From: an uncultured Deferribacteraceae bacterium
GTDB taxonomy: Bacteria; Chrysiogenota; Deferribacteres; CAMZNJ01
NCBI GenBank assembly: GCA_947313855.1
Contig: CAMZNS010000032.1
Location: 1-64,000 of the forward strand
Length of the DNA: 64,000 nucleotides
Direction of reading: 5' to 3'
Below, in pieces: positions 17,492 through 26,931 of this stretch. Each line of letters starts with the position of its first letter. Within the stretch, counting starts at the first letter, position 1. The notes beneath the pieces were generated by a model. That model saw only the letters and a list, made by a program, of their open reading frames with translations. It searched no databases and was not told the origin of the DNA. A program made the position numbers and the translations under genes.

Positions 17492-19042
17492 ATGCCTTTT
17501 CACAGCAAAACAAAAATACTAGGTGCACACACAACCTACAACACTATTATTCCTATCGCCCTTGCACTCTTTCTCCTACTAGCCAGTGGGTGTGCCACCA
17601 CCAACAACAAGAATGACAATGACAGCCTCAACACCGTAAGCATCTTCCACTACAACCTCAAAATCAACAGCACCTCCCCCGTATACCAACAGATACACAA
17701 CGCCACAGGACTCGATATTGTGGGCATCTACTCACCAATATCCATGTGGAGCGAAAAACTCAACACCATGGCTCTCGCAAACGACCTACCCGACATATTC
17801 ATTACCTACGGACCAGGGTTTAGCGACGGCGAAAATCTGCGGAAAAAAGGTGCCCTCCTCAACCTAGCACCATACATCAACCCACCACGCAAAGCCAGCC
17901 TATACCCCAATCTACAAAAACACTTAACCCTACTCAACGTCGACTACCACCAAACCAACAAAATATTCTTCATCCCTATTAACGTCGGACTCGAACACAC
18001 ATTCATATTCCGACAAGATATGCTGGACGCCATTAACACAAAAACACCCAGAACACTCGACGAATTCTACATCGCCGCCAAAAAACTACGCCAAAAATAC
18101 AACATCTACCCCATAACATCAGGGGACTACAGCAGTGGCGGACTTCGTCGACTCAACCCCATTTTCTACGCCCACAACGGCTCATGGTACTCATGGTACA
18201 AAAATCCCGAAACAGAAACCATGGAACCCGACTGGATAAGCAACAACAACAAAGAAGCTGTCCGATACATCCGCAAACTCTACACCGAACAACTACTCGA
18301 CCCAAACTTCTTCACCAACACAGACGCTACCAAAAATAAAAAAATCTACGCATCAGAAGCAGCAATCGCACAAGTATCGAACTACGGACGCGTTTACAAC
18401 AACCTACGTAAACAATCACCAAATGCACGCCTATCATACACACCCGTACTCTTCAACAACGAAGAAAAAGCCGGAATACAACGCATGCCCTTCCTCACAG
18501 CCATATCCATACCCGCAAACAGGAACGACAGACAGATACACAACGCCCTCACACTACTAGACTACCTCTACTCCGACGAAGGACGAAAACTATTGCGATA
18601 CGGTATCGAAGGAAAACACTACTACATCAACAACAACGGCACCCCCATGCCACTACTACCCAAAGTAGGGACCACCATCGAAGGCAAAATCATCTACGAA
18701 AACCTCGACAAAATCGACACCACAGCAAAACTACGCACACTCGTGGAAAAAGGGGGTGCGTTCTACGTCCCTTGGGAACCCTACTACGAAGACCTCGTCA
18801 ACATCGTAAATATGGCCAACAAATACGCACAGTTTGACCCCACTCACTTCCGCAAAACCGACCTACAAAACAAACTCGAACCCGCACTCAACAGCTACGC
18901 CATCAGCAGTTATGTCCAACTAATCGTAAGCAAAGATGTCACCGACCAAAACTTCGACAACAGGTGGAACACCTTTGTACAAACATACCTAAGCAAGGGG
19001 GGAGCGGAACTCATACAAGAACAAAAAGATTTGTCAAAATAA
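17492..19042 (+). CDS. Extracellular solute-binding lipoprotein, LplA-like
   Basis: This is the substrate-binding lipoprotein of the sugar ABC importer. The signal peptide and lipobox end in LLLASGC, with the mature protein starting at that Cys. The fold signatures are those of family 1 binding proteins: NDLPDIFITYGPGF near residue 95, a hinge around GDYSSGGLRRLNPIFYA, and ALTLLDYLYSDEGRKLLRYGIEGKHY in the C lobe, characteristic of the LplA/YtcQ group. The start at 17492 has a near-perfect AAGGAGGT 7 nt upstream, so the longer reading overlapping the permease gene is rejected. The gene is very rich in AAC, GAC and ACA codons compared with mmdB downstream. The sugar is not predictable from sequence. 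Confidence 0.85.
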   Translation: MPFHSKTKILGAHTTYNTIIPIALALFLLLASGCATTNNKNDNDSLNTVSIFHYNLKINSTSPVYQQIHNATGLDIVGIYSPISMWSEKLNTMALANDLPDIFITYGPGFSDGENLRKKGALLNLAPYINPPRKASLYPNLQKHLTLLNVDYHQTNKIFFIPINVGLEHTFIFRQDMLDAINTKTPRTLDEFYIAAKKLRQKYNIYPITSGDYSSGGLRRLNPIFYAHNGSWYSWYKNPETETMEPDWISNNNKEAVRYIRKLYTEQLLDPNFFTNTDATKNKKIYASEAAIAQVSNYGRVYNNLRKQSPNARLSYTPVLFNNEEKAGIQRMPFLTAISIPANRNDRQIHNALTLLDYLYSDEGRKLLRYGIEGKHYYINNNGTPMPLLPKVGTTIEGKIIYENLDKIDTTAKLRTLVEKGGAFYVPWEPYYEDLVNIVNMANKYAQFDPTHFRKTDLQNKLEPALNSYAISSYVQLIVSKDVTDQNFDNRWNTFVQTYLSKGGAELIQEQKDLSK

Positions 19043-19065
19043 AACATGCACTCTATCGATTTTTT

Positions 19066-19074
19066 TGGTATAAT
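19066..19074 (+). promoter_or_regulatory. Extended -10 promoter for the mmd operon
   Basis: TGGTATAAT is a consensus extended -10 element preceded by a T run. No convincing -35 is present, as is common for extended -10 promoters. mmdA starts 40 bp downstream behind TGGAGG. Confidence 0.5.
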
Positions 19075-19113
19075 ATCAAGCAGTAAGTTCTTTTTTTAGC
19101 TACTGGAGGTTTT

Positions 19114-20700
19114 ATGATCAACAACACAACCACTAACTCAACAAACACAAACCACGACAAAAACCCACTCGACAAGCTCTTTCAACTGCAAACAAAATAT
19201 ATGAAAGGGGGCTCCGACGCCTCAATACAAAAACAACACGACAAAGGGAAACTCACAGCACGTGAACGACTACTACTACTCTTCGACGAAAATACCTTCG
19301 TCGAACTAGACATGTTTGTCCGAACACGATCCACAAACTTCGACATACACAAAAACCTTCCACACTCCGAAAGCGTTGTCACAGGGTATGGACTCATTCA
19401 CGGACGACTCGTTTACGCATACTCACAAGACTTCACCATCGTTGGCGGATCACTCGGCGAAATGCATGCCAAAAAAATCACCAAAGTAATGGACAACGCC
19501 CACAAAATGGGAGCACCACTCGTCGGCATCAACGACTCCGGTGGTGCACGCATCCAAGAAGGTATCGACGCCCTCAACGGCTACGGCGAAATATTCTACC
19601 GCAATACAAAATCCTCAGGCGTTATACCACAAATCACCGCAATTATGGGACCCTGTGCCGGCGGTGCCGTCTACTCACCCGCACTCACCGACTTCATCTT
19701 CATGGTGGAAAACTCCTCACAAATGTTCATCACTGGACCGCAGGTTATCAAATCCGTCACCGGCGAAGACGTCTCAGCTGAAACACTCGGCGGTGCCTCA
19801 ACACACAGCGGTCGAAGCGGTGTCGCACACTTCAGTGCCCCCAACGACGAAACCTGTATCGCACAAATCAAACAACTCATCAGCTACCTACCCTCCAACT
19901 ACGGCGAAACACCACCCACATTCCAACCAAATGACGACGCAAACCGTAGCGTTGACCTCCTCAACACAGTCATACCACAAGACGCAAACACACCCTACAA
20001 CGTCCTAGACATCATCAACACCGTAATGGACAACGGATCCTTCCTCGAAATACAAGCTCAGTTTGCACAAAATATCATCATCGGATTCGCACGACTCAAC
20101 GGCTCAACAATCGGCATCGTTGCCAACCAACCACAAATCCTCGCCGGATGCCTCGACATCGACGCGTCCGACAAAGCTGCACGCTTCGTACGCTTCTGCG
20201 ACGCATTCAACATCCCCATACTAACAATTGTCGACGTACCAGGGTTTTTACCCGGCACCAACCAAGAATTCAACGGCATTATCCGACACGGTGCCAAACT
20301 CCTGTACGCCTACTCCGAAGCCACTACCCCCAAAGTACAACTCGTTACACGCAAAGCCTACGGCGGCTCTTACCTTGCCATGAGCCCAAAATCACTCGGC
20401 GGGGACATATGTCTCGCTTGGCCAACAGCCGAAATCGCCGTAATGGGTGCCAGTGGTGCCGCAAACATCATCTTCCGCAAAGAGATTGCCAAGGCAACAG
20501 ACAAAGAAGCAACCAAAACAAACCTCATCAACAACTACGAATCAGAATTCAATACGCCATACAAAGCCGCCGAAAGGGGACTCATCGACGACGTTATCGA
20601 ACCCGCAACAACACGCATACGACTCATCGACGCCTTCAACATGCTCCATACCAAAAATGAAGTTGCAATCGACAAAAAACACGGGAACATACCACTCTAA
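19114..20700 (+). CDS. mmdA: Methylmalonyl-CoA decarboxylase alpha (carboxyltransferase)
   Basis: MmdA transfers the carboxyl group of (S)-methylmalonyl-CoA to the biotin of MmdC. It is a PccB-type crotonase-fold carboxyltransferase with two oxyanion-hole regions: GGARIQEGIDAL with GPCAGGAVYSPALTDF in the N half, and YGGSYLAMSPKSLGGD with AEIAVMGASGAANII in the C half. At 528 residues it is slightly longer than usual because of an Asn/Thr-rich leader. With MmdB, C and D it forms the membrane Na+ pump, coupling decarboxylation to Na+ export during succinate-to-propionate fermentation. Propionyl-CoA carboxylase beta is a homologous alternative, but the downstream OadB/OadG genes favour the decarboxylase. 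Confidence 0.92.
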   Translation: MINNTTTNSTNTNHDKNPLDKLFQLQTKYMKGGSDASIQKQHDKGKLTARERLLLLFDENTFVELDMFVRTRSTNFDIHKNLPHSESVVTGYGLIHGRLVYAYSQDFTIVGGSLGEMHAKKITKVMDNAHKMGAPLVGINDSGGARIQEGIDALNGYGEIFYRNTKSSGVIPQITAIMGPCAGGAVYSPALTDFIFMVENSSQMFITGPQVIKSVTGEDVSAETLGGASTHSGRSGVAHFSAPNDETCIAQIKQLISYLPSNYGETPPTFQPNDDANRSVDLLNTVIPQDANTPYNVLDIINTVMDNGSFLEIQAQFAQNIIIGFARLNGSTIGIVANQPQILAGCLDIDASDKAARFVRFCDAFNIPILTIVDVPGFLPGTNQEFNGIIRHGAKLLYAYSEATTPKVQLVTRKAYGGSYLAMSPKSLGGDICLAWPTAEIAVMGASGAANIIFRKEIAKATDKEATKTNLINNYESEFNTPYKAAERGLIDDVIEPATTRIRLIDAFNMLHTKNEVAIDKKHGNIPL

Positions 20701-20771
20701 CACAAGCTCTAACACAGCACCCAAAAGGGTGGAACAACCCGCAACGTAGTACTCCACAATAGGATGCAATT

Positions 20772-21191
20772 ATGGATTTTACACACTTAATGGAAACCTT
20801 CACAAACCCAGATACAATACACTCCCTACACATATTCGACAAAATGATTGTTAGCGGATTCTCCATGTTTATCGGAATCAGCGTCACCATTGCAACACTG
20901 ACTATCATTTATATCGCCATGAAACTACTCACAGTCGCATGCAACATAATCATAGCCATGAACAACGCAGGGGGCATGATGAAAATGATGCGTGGCAGGA
21001 AAGATGCTAACGCAAATACTAGCAATGACAACAACACGAATAACACGAACAACGATAACAATGACGTTGACGTTGTCGCCATCAGTGCCGCCATACACGC
21101 CTACTACGCACCAAGGCTACAAGCAGGGAATCGTATCGTCATCAAAAATATTATACGTGGCGAAACAAAAACACGATTCCGACACAAATAA
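20772..21191 (+). CDS. mmdD: Decarboxylase delta subunit, OadG family
   Basis: This small membrane subunit assembles the decarboxylase complex. One hydrophobic segment (MIVSGFSMFIGISVTIATLTIIYIAM, near residues 25-50) is followed by an Asn/Asp-rich linker. A C-terminal amphipathic stretch, VVAISAAIHAYYAPRL, is the OadG/MmdD hallmark (VAAI-x-AAIAAY-like) that contacts the carboxyltransferase. At 139 residues it has the usual length. Its place between mmdA and the biotin carrier gene is diagnostic. The sequence is too divergent to identify without that context. Confidence 0.82.
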   Translation: MDFTHLMETFTNPDTIHSLHIFDKMIVSGFSMFIGISVTIATLTIIYIAMKLLTVACNIIIAMNNAGGMMKMMRGRKDANANTSNDNNTNNTNNDNNDVDVVAISAAIHAYYAPRLQAGNRIVIKNIIRGETKTRFRHK

Positions 21192-21239
21192 CCAAAACCT
21201 AAGTACACTACATAAATTTATCCCTAGAGGTCAGTATTC

Positions 21240-21596
21240 ATGAGTATTAAAAAATTTAACATCAAAGTTAACGGTAAAAATTATAATGTGGAAGTTGAAG
21301 AGATTGGAGGTGTGGCGTCAGCTCCCACACCCTCGGCACCTGTGGCGTCGGCACCTGTGTCCTCGGCACCCACTGGTGGCGGTGCAGGGGGAATTACCGC
21401 ACCCATGCCAGGGAATATTATCGAAATAAATGTTAAGGTTGGCGACACTGTTGCCCCTGGAGATATTATTCTTGTTCTTGAGGCGATGAAAATGAAGAAC
21501 AATATTACTGCTCCCTCTGGTGGTACCGTTCAGGCTGTCAATATTAAGGCTGGCGATACTGTTGCCACTGGCGAGGTGCTTGTTAGCATCGGCTAA
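21240..21596 (+). CDS. mmdC: Biotin carrier protein of the decarboxylase
   Basis: The 118-residue protein has an N-terminal docking segment, a Pro/Ala/Ser linker (about residues 25-48) and a biotinyl domain. The biotin-accepting lysine is K84 in LEAMKMKN. It carries CO2 from MmdA to the MmdB pump. The domain is complete (TAPMPG-like start at APMPGNI, end at GEVLVSIG). GAGGTC lies 7 nt before the ATG. Codons here end mostly in T, in contrast to the C-ending codons of mmdA in the same operon. Confidence 0.95.
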   Translation: MSIKKFNIKVNGKNYNVEVEEIGGVASAPTPSAPVASAPVSSAPTGGGAGGITAPMPGNIIEINVKVGDTVAPGDIILVLEAMKMKNNITAPSGGTVQAVNIKAGDTVATGEVLVSIG

Positions 21597-21662
21597 CGAG
21601 CTAATGTTTCACCAAATTATCCATTTCAACAGGGCTTGCCCTTTAGATGAGGTTTGATTCTT

Positions 21663-22814
21663 ATGTCTGTGTTTATAAATTACTTTCAGTCAACAGGTGT
21701 TTTCAACCTAGGTGTTGGGGACATGATAATGTTGTCCATCTCCCTACTCTTGCTGTACCTTGCAATACGCAAGCAGTTTGAGCCCCTTCTGCTTCTTCCC
21801 ATAGCTTTTGGGATGATGCTTGCGAACCTCCCCCTTAGCGGTATCACCGATCTTCCCATCCCCGGCATGAACGGCAACCATGGTACTCCTGGCGGCTTGC
21901 TCTACTACCTTTACCTCGGTGATGAGCTCGGTATCTTCCCGCCACTAATTTTCTTGGGTATCGGTGCTATGACCGATTTCGGTCCTTTGCTTGCTGCTCC
22001 CCGCTCTTTATTTATCGGTGCGGCTGCACAGTTCGGCATATTTATCACCTTCTTTGGAGCTGTTCTTCTTGGTTTCACCGCTCAGGAGGCTGCCACCATC
22101 GGCATTATTGGCGGTGCCGACGGTCCCACCACCATCTACCTTTCATCCAAACTTGCTCCGACCATATTGGCGTCCGTGGCTGTTGCTGCTTACTCCTACA
22201 TGGCACTTGTTCCCCTCATTCAGCGTCCCATCATGGCCGCTCTCACCACGGAAAAGGAGCGTGTTATCCCCATGGCTCAGCTTCGCCAAGTGAGCAAGCT
22301 TGAGAAGATACTGTTCCCTATTGTTGTTACCATTATCGTCTCCCTCCTTGTTCCCGCTGCTACAACCCTTGTTGGTATGCTTATGCTTGGTAACCTGTTC
22401 CGCGAATCGGGTGTTGTGGCTCGTTTGACCAACGTTTCCGAGAATGCACTCATTAATATCGTAACCATATTCTTAGGTTTGTCTGTTGGTAGCTCCGCGT
22501 CTGCCGAGTACTTCCTCACGCTGGATACCCTGAAGATACTACTTCTTGGTGTTTTTGCTTTCTCCGTTGGTAGTGCCACGGGGATTATTATTGTGAAGAT
22601 TATGAACCTATTCTTGAAGACCCCCATCAACCCCTTAATCGGTAGTGCTGGCGTCTCAGCAGTCCCCATGGCCGCACGTGTCTCCCAAGAGATGGGGCAA
22701 CGTTACTCGCCATCCAACTTCCTACTGATGCACGCTATCGGTCCTAATGTTGCCGGTGTTATCGGTAGTGCCGTTGTTGCTGGTACGTTCCTGAGCTTAT
22801 ACTCCTTGGTATAA
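21663..22814 (+). CDS. mmdB: Na+-pumping decarboxylase beta subunit
   Basis: MmdB/OadB decarboxylates carboxybiotin and exports Na+. It is a polytopic membrane protein with about nine to eleven hydrophobic segments. The Na+ site motif is present in [20 protein letters not shown] (Asp in GGADGPT), along with a second conserved region SSASAEYFL and the C-terminal [19 protein letters not shown]. Length (383 residues) fits the family. I choose the ATG at 21663 because GAGG lies 10 nt upstream; the TTG at 21654 is too close to that site. It is followed 14 bp later by a glycosyltransferase gene. Confidence 0.95.
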   Translation: MSVFINYFQSTGVFNLGVGDMIMLSISLLLLYLAIRKQFEPLLLLPIAFGMMLANLPLSGITDLPIPGMNGNHGTPGGLLYYLYLGDELGIFPPLIFLGIGAMTDFGPLLAAPRSLFIGAAAQFGIFITFFGAVLLGFTAQEAATIGIIGGADGPTTIYLSSKLAPTILASVAVAAYSYMALVPLIQRPIMAALTTEKERVIPMAQLRQVSKLEKILFPIVVTIIVSLLVPAATTLVGMLMLGNLFRESGVVARLTNVSENALINIVTIFLGLSVGSSASAEYFLTLDTLKILLLGVFAFSVGSATGIIIVKIMNLFLKTPINPLIGSAGVSAVPMAARVSQEMGQRYSPSNFLLMHAIGPNVAGVIGSAVVAGTFLSLYSLV

Positions 22815-22828
22815 AGAGGTACTCTTTT

Positions 22829-23908
22829 ATGACTGTTAGTGTTAGAAACGATGCAAAAAGAATACTCATCTTTAACCCCTCGTTCCTTGGCGACACTGTG
22901 CTGATGACCCCATTGGCACAGTGTCTTAGTACCCTCTACAAGGATTCCGAAATATGGATCTGTGTTCGCCCCGAAAGCAAGCCTTTAGTGGACAACATAC
23001 CCGCTGTTCACGGCGTCATTGTTTACGACAAACGGAACAAACAGAAGGGGTTTGCAAAATCTATCGCATTTATCAAAACACTTCGCAGCTACAACTTCCA
23101 TCTTGTTTTAGGACTACACCTCTCATTTCGCTCAACATACATCATACGGGGACTAAAATCAGAATCCACCACCACTGTTGGGTTCCACGAAGGCGTAATG
23201 TCCAAAACCTACGACTTCCGTACAGCAAAATACACCGACGACGCCAAACATGAAGTTGAACGTTACCTCAACATTATCCGCTGCCTTGTCACCCCAAACT
23301 CGTTTCAAATGGCGGACGCCAAAGAACTGGCAGGCAAATGCCAAGTCTCCATCGACACCACCCTCGCCAACAACATCACAGAATACGTCGCAACCCTCAA
23401 ACACAGCACCCTCGTAGGCATTGCACCCTTCTCCGCATGGAAAACCAAAGAATGGCCCATGGAAGGATACGCTTGGCTCGCACGACAACTAACTCTACAA
23501 GGACACCTTGTGTTCCTATTCGGCGAAACCCGACACACGATTCAGGGTGAAGAGTTTCTGAAGCTGTGCATGGTCGATGTGGTCAACCTCATCGGCGTTG
23601 TGGATATTCAGGGTGCCGCAACATACATCCAAGCCCTCGACCTGCTGATTACCAACGACACCGCACCCATGCATATTGCCGCGGCTGTTGACACCCACGT
23701 TGTTGCCATGTTCGGACCAACCGTCCCCCACCTAGGCTTCCTCCCCTACACCGACAAATACACCCTCTTCGAAAACATCAACATCAACTGTCGCCCCTGC
23801 ACCATGCACGGTTCCGAGCTTTGCCCGCAAGGACACTTCAAATGCATGGAAGATATCCACCCACAGCGCGTCTACAACGCTGCCCAAGAGGTTTTGAGCC
23901 ATGTCTAA
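22829..23908 (+). CDS. Glycosyltransferase family 9 (heptosyltransferase-like)
   Basis: GT9 enzymes (WaaC/WaaF/RfaQ) add heptose or related sugars to the LPS inner core. Motifs: FNPSFLGDTVLMTPL at the N-terminal acceptor site; GIAPFSAWKTKEWPMEGYAWLA and LLITNDTAPMHIAAAVDTHVVAMFGPT at the donor-nucleotide site. The C-terminal CRPCTMHG...C...C pattern is common in this group. GAGG lies 9 nt before the ATG. The stop overlaps the next GT9 start by 8 bp, so the pair is translationally coupled. The exact sugar is unknown. Confidence 0.87.
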   Translation: MTVSVRNDAKRILIFNPSFLGDTVLMTPLAQCLSTLYKDSEIWICVRPESKPLVDNIPAVHGVIVYDKRNKQKGFAKSIAFIKTLRSYNFHLVLGLHLSFRSTYIIRGLKSESTTTVGFHEGVMSKTYDFRTAKYTDDAKHEVERYLNIIRCLVTPNSFQMADAKELAGKCQVSIDTTLANNITEYVATLKHSTLVGIAPFSAWKTKEWPMEGYAWLARQLTLQGHLVFLFGETRHTIQGEEFLKLCMVDVVNLIGVVDIQGAATYIQALDLLITNDTAPMHIAAAVDTHVVAMFGPTVPHLGFLPYTDKYTLFENININCRPCTMHGSELCPQGHFKCMEDIHPQRVYNAAQEVLSHV

Positions 23909-25064
23909 CAACAACTGCAACTACGACAACAATTCCCATCGAAACAGTGCCGAACAACACGATCCCATGTCGCCCAACCTCCTCTTCATCCGATTCAGCT
24001 CCCTTGGCGATGTACTCCTCACAACAGGGATCATCAAAGCCGCCCACGAAGCCCTCCCCCACGCAACAATCTCAGTCATCACCAAAAGCGAATACTACCA
24101 CATTTACGACGCATGCCCATTTGTGGACAACATCTACACCATACCCAACGGTGTCAGGTTCACCTCCTACCGCCGCCTGCTCCGCCATATCCGCGACAAT
24201 ATCACCTTCCACTACATCATCGACCTACACAGCAACACTCGCTCCCACATGCTCGGCATCTGTTTCCGTTCCGCTCGTCTCAAGAAATACAAAAAGAATA
24301 GCTTCGCACGACGTCTCTACGCTAAAACCAAGATAAAGCTTCCCAGTATCGGTAAACATGTTGTTCAGAAGTATTACGCCTGCCTCTACACCACCCTTAA
24401 ACCCCTACACAACAGCATTCCTGAGGGGAAACTGCCCCACCCTAAACAGGTCTCCCTCGAGTACCTTGCCCCCCATATCCACAGCGTTGGCAAGCTGAGT
24501 AAGGAGGTTCTCAAGGAGGTGTCGAAATTTTCCGATCAGAGTCGTCCATCGGTTGTTCTAGCCCCTTTTGCGAGCAAGCACACAAAACATATTCAGAATT
24601 ATACACATATTATGCGTAGCCTTGCCGCTGATTACAATGTTGTTCTTGTTGGCGTTTCACACGACTACTCCCCGCTGGACATGACCCTGTATGCCCCCAA
24701 CAACACCACAACTATTGTTGATCTTGTGGGGCGTCTTGAGATCCCCGACCTACTCCAGATTATCAGTACTGCGAACGTCGTTGTTAGTGCCGATTCGGGT
24801 ATCACCCATGCTGCTTCAGCGTTGCAGATCCCCCTTGTGACACTATTTTGCGGAACGGATACGCTCCTTGGGTTTGCCCCGTCGTATGGTATTTACGAAA
24901 TCCTCGAGATAAACACCCTGAGCTGTCGTCCATGCAGTATTCATGGTAGGTCTAAGTGTAAGCTTGGCGATTTCCCCTGCTCGACCGGCATCACCCCCGC
25001 CATGGTTATGGAGACGGTTTCCCATGTTATTCAATATAAATATAGGGCACACATGCCGTCCTAG
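23901..25064 (+). CDS. Second glycosyltransferase family 9 protein
   Basis: This paralogue of the upstream GT9 has FIRFSSLGDVLLTTGIIKA at the N terminus. VVVSADSGITHAASALQIPLVTLFCGT carries the donor-site motif with D/S-SG-x-TH, and the same CRPCSIHG...C...C tail follows. It overlaps the upstream gene by 8 bp. An Asn/His-rich leader of about 22 residues precedes an internal ATG at 23967 that may be the functional start. Likely role: successive inner-core glycosyl transfer with its neighbour, at the cytoplasmic face of the membrane. The last residues and stop are repeated twice downstream as non-coding duplicates. Confidence 0.85.
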   Translation: MSNNNCNYDNNSHRNSAEQHDPMSPNLLFIRFSSLGDVLLTTGIIKAAHEALPHATISVITKSEYYHIYDACPFVDNIYTIPNGVRFTSYRRLLRHIRDNITFHYIIDLHSNTRSHMLGICFRSARLKKYKKNSFARRLYAKTKIKLPSIGKHVVQKYYACLYTTLKPLHNSIPEGKLPHPKQVSLEYLAPHIHSVGKLSKEVLKEVSKFSDQSRPSVVLAPFASKHTKHIQNYTHIMRSLAADYNVVLVGVSHDYSPLDMTLYAPNNTTTIVDLVGRLEIPDLLQIISTANVVVSADSGITHAASALQIPLVTLFCGTDTLLGFAPSYGIYEILEINTLSCRPCSIHGRSKCKLGDFPCSTGITPAMVMETVSHVIQYKYRAHMPS

Positions 25065-25229
25065 GAGACGGTTTCCATACGGTTTCCATACGGTTCCCAT
25101 ATTGTTCCCATATTATTCAATATAAATATAGGGCACACATGCCGTCCTAGGAGACGGTTTCCATACGGTTCCCATACGGTTCCCATACGGTTCCCATATT
25201 GTTCAATATAAATATAGGGCACACATGCC
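25027..25229 (+). repeat. 86-bp duplications of the GT9 3' end
   Basis: The gene end (ATTCAATATAAATATAGGGC ... GGAGACGGTTTCCATACGG) recurs with an exact 86-bp period at 25027, 25113 and (partial) 25199. Short GGTTCCCATAC units (10-11 bp) are amplified inside each copy. Only the first copy is coding. The rest of the gap to 25404 is A/T rich, with a CCCTATTG run at 25250-25280 and no gene. Confidence 0.92.
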
Positions 25230-25346
25230 TATTAATCCACATTTTGCCCCTTCCCTATTGCCCTATTGCCCTATTGCCCTATTTGATAAATTTCCCTTGA
25301 TTTTTTTTGCAATACTCTTTATAGTTATTAACTAGTGATTATTAGT

Positions 25347-25375
25347 TTGATTTTTCAAACAAACTGTACTATTTT
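25347..25375 (+). promoter_or_regulatory. Promoter for tRNA-Pro
   Basis: TTGATT (25347-25352), a 17-bp spacer and TATTTT (25370-25375) lie 30 bp before the tRNA. The -35 region sits inside a perfect hairpin GTTTGA-TTTT-TCAAAC (25345-25360). Confidence 0.45.
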
Positions 25376-25404
25376 ATACATAGGTGCTGTTTATTATTTT
25401 TTTT

Positions 25405-25478
25405 CGGGGCGTGGCGCAGCCTGGTAGCGTGCACCCTTGGGGTGGGTGAGGTCGCTGGTTCAAATCCAGTCGTTCCGA
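25405..25478 (+). tRNA. tRNA-Pro(GGG)
   Basis: The cloverleaf folds by eye. The acceptor CGGGGCG pairs with CGTTCCG (two G-T pairs). The D arm is GCGCAGCCTGGTAGCGTGC, the anticodon stem CACCC/GGGTG encloses loop TTGGGGT with anticodon GGG, and the T arm contains GGTTCAAATCC. The discriminator is A and CCA is not encoded, so it must be added after transcription. Confidence 0.93.
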
Positions 25479-25553
25479 TTTATTTTAAAAAATAGTTAAT
25501 TGCAAACATAGTAACCGTTTAAATTAAAAAATAAAAAATATTGCAGATACTTG

Positions 25554-25580
25554 TTAAGTTTTTGAATATTGCTACGATAT
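25554..25580 (+). promoter_or_regulatory. Sigma-28 (FliA)-like promoter
   Basis: TTAAGTTT (7/8 match to TAAAGTTT), an exact 11-bp spacer and TACGATAT (CGATA core of GCCGATAA) lie 57 bp before the ATG of the secreted beta-solenoid gene. FlgM, the sigma-28 antagonist, is encoded in the same window. Confidence 0.5.
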
Positions 25581-25636
25581 ACTAATTGTAGACACCACTC
25601 CACTCGCCTTGAGCCCTGTAGCATGGAGGCTATCTT

Positions 25637-26716
25637 ATGAAAACAACAACCCTTACGCTGTTTGCCGTTATCCTAGTGCTCGTATTCTCTCCACTAACCG
25701 CAAAAGCAACCTTTATCGCCCCCACTGCAACCATAAACAAAAAAACCACCCTCGGTCCCAACGTACAAATACTCGATTATGTCAGAATTTCCAAATCGGC
25801 AAAGGTGCTCGACAGTGCCTCAATTGAAGGGTTCTCCGAAATAGGCAAAAAAGTTGTCATTCGCAATAACGCCATCGTCTCTGGAAGCTCACGGGTGCTC
25901 AGTGGCTCCACTGTATCCAATAACGCCAAAATCCTCAACAACAGCTATGTCAAAGACGAATCCTCTGTCGCCGGATCCAGCACCATCGATGGCACATCAT
26001 CCATCGAATCCCAATCACGCATATTCGGCAGTGTATCGATTAGTGGTAGCGTCCGTGTTATTCAAAAATCCACTGTCCGAGACAAAGCCACCGTACAAGA
26101 CTCTGTTATTGTCAAAAAAGGCTCCACCGTACGAGACAATGCCCGCGTAAGCGGTAGTGCCGTTATCGACAAACGATCCATCATCAGAGACAACAGTACT
26201 GTTGGCGGTACTAGTCGCGTACGCGGTGCCATCATCCAAAACAACGTCGCACTCTACAACGCCTCCTTCGTAAACGGCAGATCCGTGGTCATCAAAGACT
26301 ACGCCACACTCTACGACTACGCATATGTTGCCCACAACGCCTCTGTTGCAGGACGTGCCACACTCCGTGACAGCGTTCGCGTTCTCAACAATGCCAAAAT
26401 ATACGACATGGCAACACTCTCAAACTCCGCTGAAGTTCGCGACAATGCCAAAGTTTACGGCAAAGCCTCCCTAAGCGGTAGCACCATCGTTGAACAAAAT
26501 GCCACCGTCTCCGGCAATGCACAAATTATCGGCAATGTTCGTATCTCCGGCAATGCAAAAGTATCCGGCAATGCACAACTCTCCGGCAACCTTATCATCA
26601 CTGGTGATGCTGTGATTACTGGTGATGCTATCATTAGTGGCACGATGGTTATTCGCTCAGGAACTATTACCGACCGGTACACAGGCGAATTCGTTCGGAG
26701 CTTTACACCGCAGTAA
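25637..26716 (+). CDS. Secreted beta-solenoid (hexapeptide-like repeat) protein
   Basis: A clear signal peptide (MKTTTLTLFAVILVLVFSPL, cleaved after AKA) is followed by about 330 residues of short repeats of the type xNAxVSGxAxI (GNAKVSGNAQLSG, ITGDAVITGDAIISG). These predict a left-handed beta-helix or similar solenoid of 50 or more rungs. The pattern resembles YdcK-like and hexapeptide-repeat proteins, but no catalytic insert is seen, so it is likely structural. GGAGG lies 8 nt before the ATG. A sigma-28-like promoter upstream suggests expression with late motility genes. No lipobox, anchor or sorting signal is visible. Function is unknown. Confidence 0.75.
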   Translation: MKTTTLTLFAVILVLVFSPLTAKATFIAPTATINKKTTLGPNVQILDYVRISKSAKVLDSASIEGFSEIGKKVVIRNNAIVSGSSRVLSGSTVSNNAKILNNSYVKDESSVAGSSTIDGTSSIESQSRIFGSVSISGSVRVIQKSTVRDKATVQDSVIVKKGSTVRDNARVSGSAVIDKRSIIRDNSTVGGTSRVRGAIIQNNVALYNASFVNGRSVVIKDYATLYDYAYVAHNASVAGRATLRDSVRVLNNAKIYDMATLSNSAEVRDNAKVYGKASLSGSTIVEQNATVSGNAQIIGNVRISGNAKVSGNAQLSGNLIITGDAVITGDAIISGTMVIRSGTITDRYTGEFVRSFTPQ

Positions 26717-26774
26717 AAAGTCTCGCAACGCCGTCGATTATCAGTCGTAATGAGCAATACTGTTGCGAACAACA

Positions 26775-26870
26775 CACCGCCTCCCGCACCGCCTCCCACA
26801 CCGCCTCCCGCACCGCCTCCCACACCGCCGCTCACACCGCCTCCCACACCGCCGCTCACACCGCCGCCCA
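26775..26870 (+). repeat. Intergenic 12-bp tandem repeat
   Basis: Eight 12-bp units based on CACCGCCTCCCA, with some CACCGCCGCTCA variants, fill most of the gap before the rpiB-like gene. A Gly/Val-rich minus-strand ORF across it is an artefact of the repeat. Confidence 0.9.
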
Positions 26871-26931
26871 CACTGAGAGCTAATAACATCAAATAATCGT
26901 ACTGAATTGTGACAGTACTAGGGGTTTTCGT

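Noticed and set aside
23821-24336. Plus-strand 171-residue ORF overlapping both GT9 genes
   Set aside because: It is a shadow frame with biased composition; both GT9 genes show clear motifs across the same bases.
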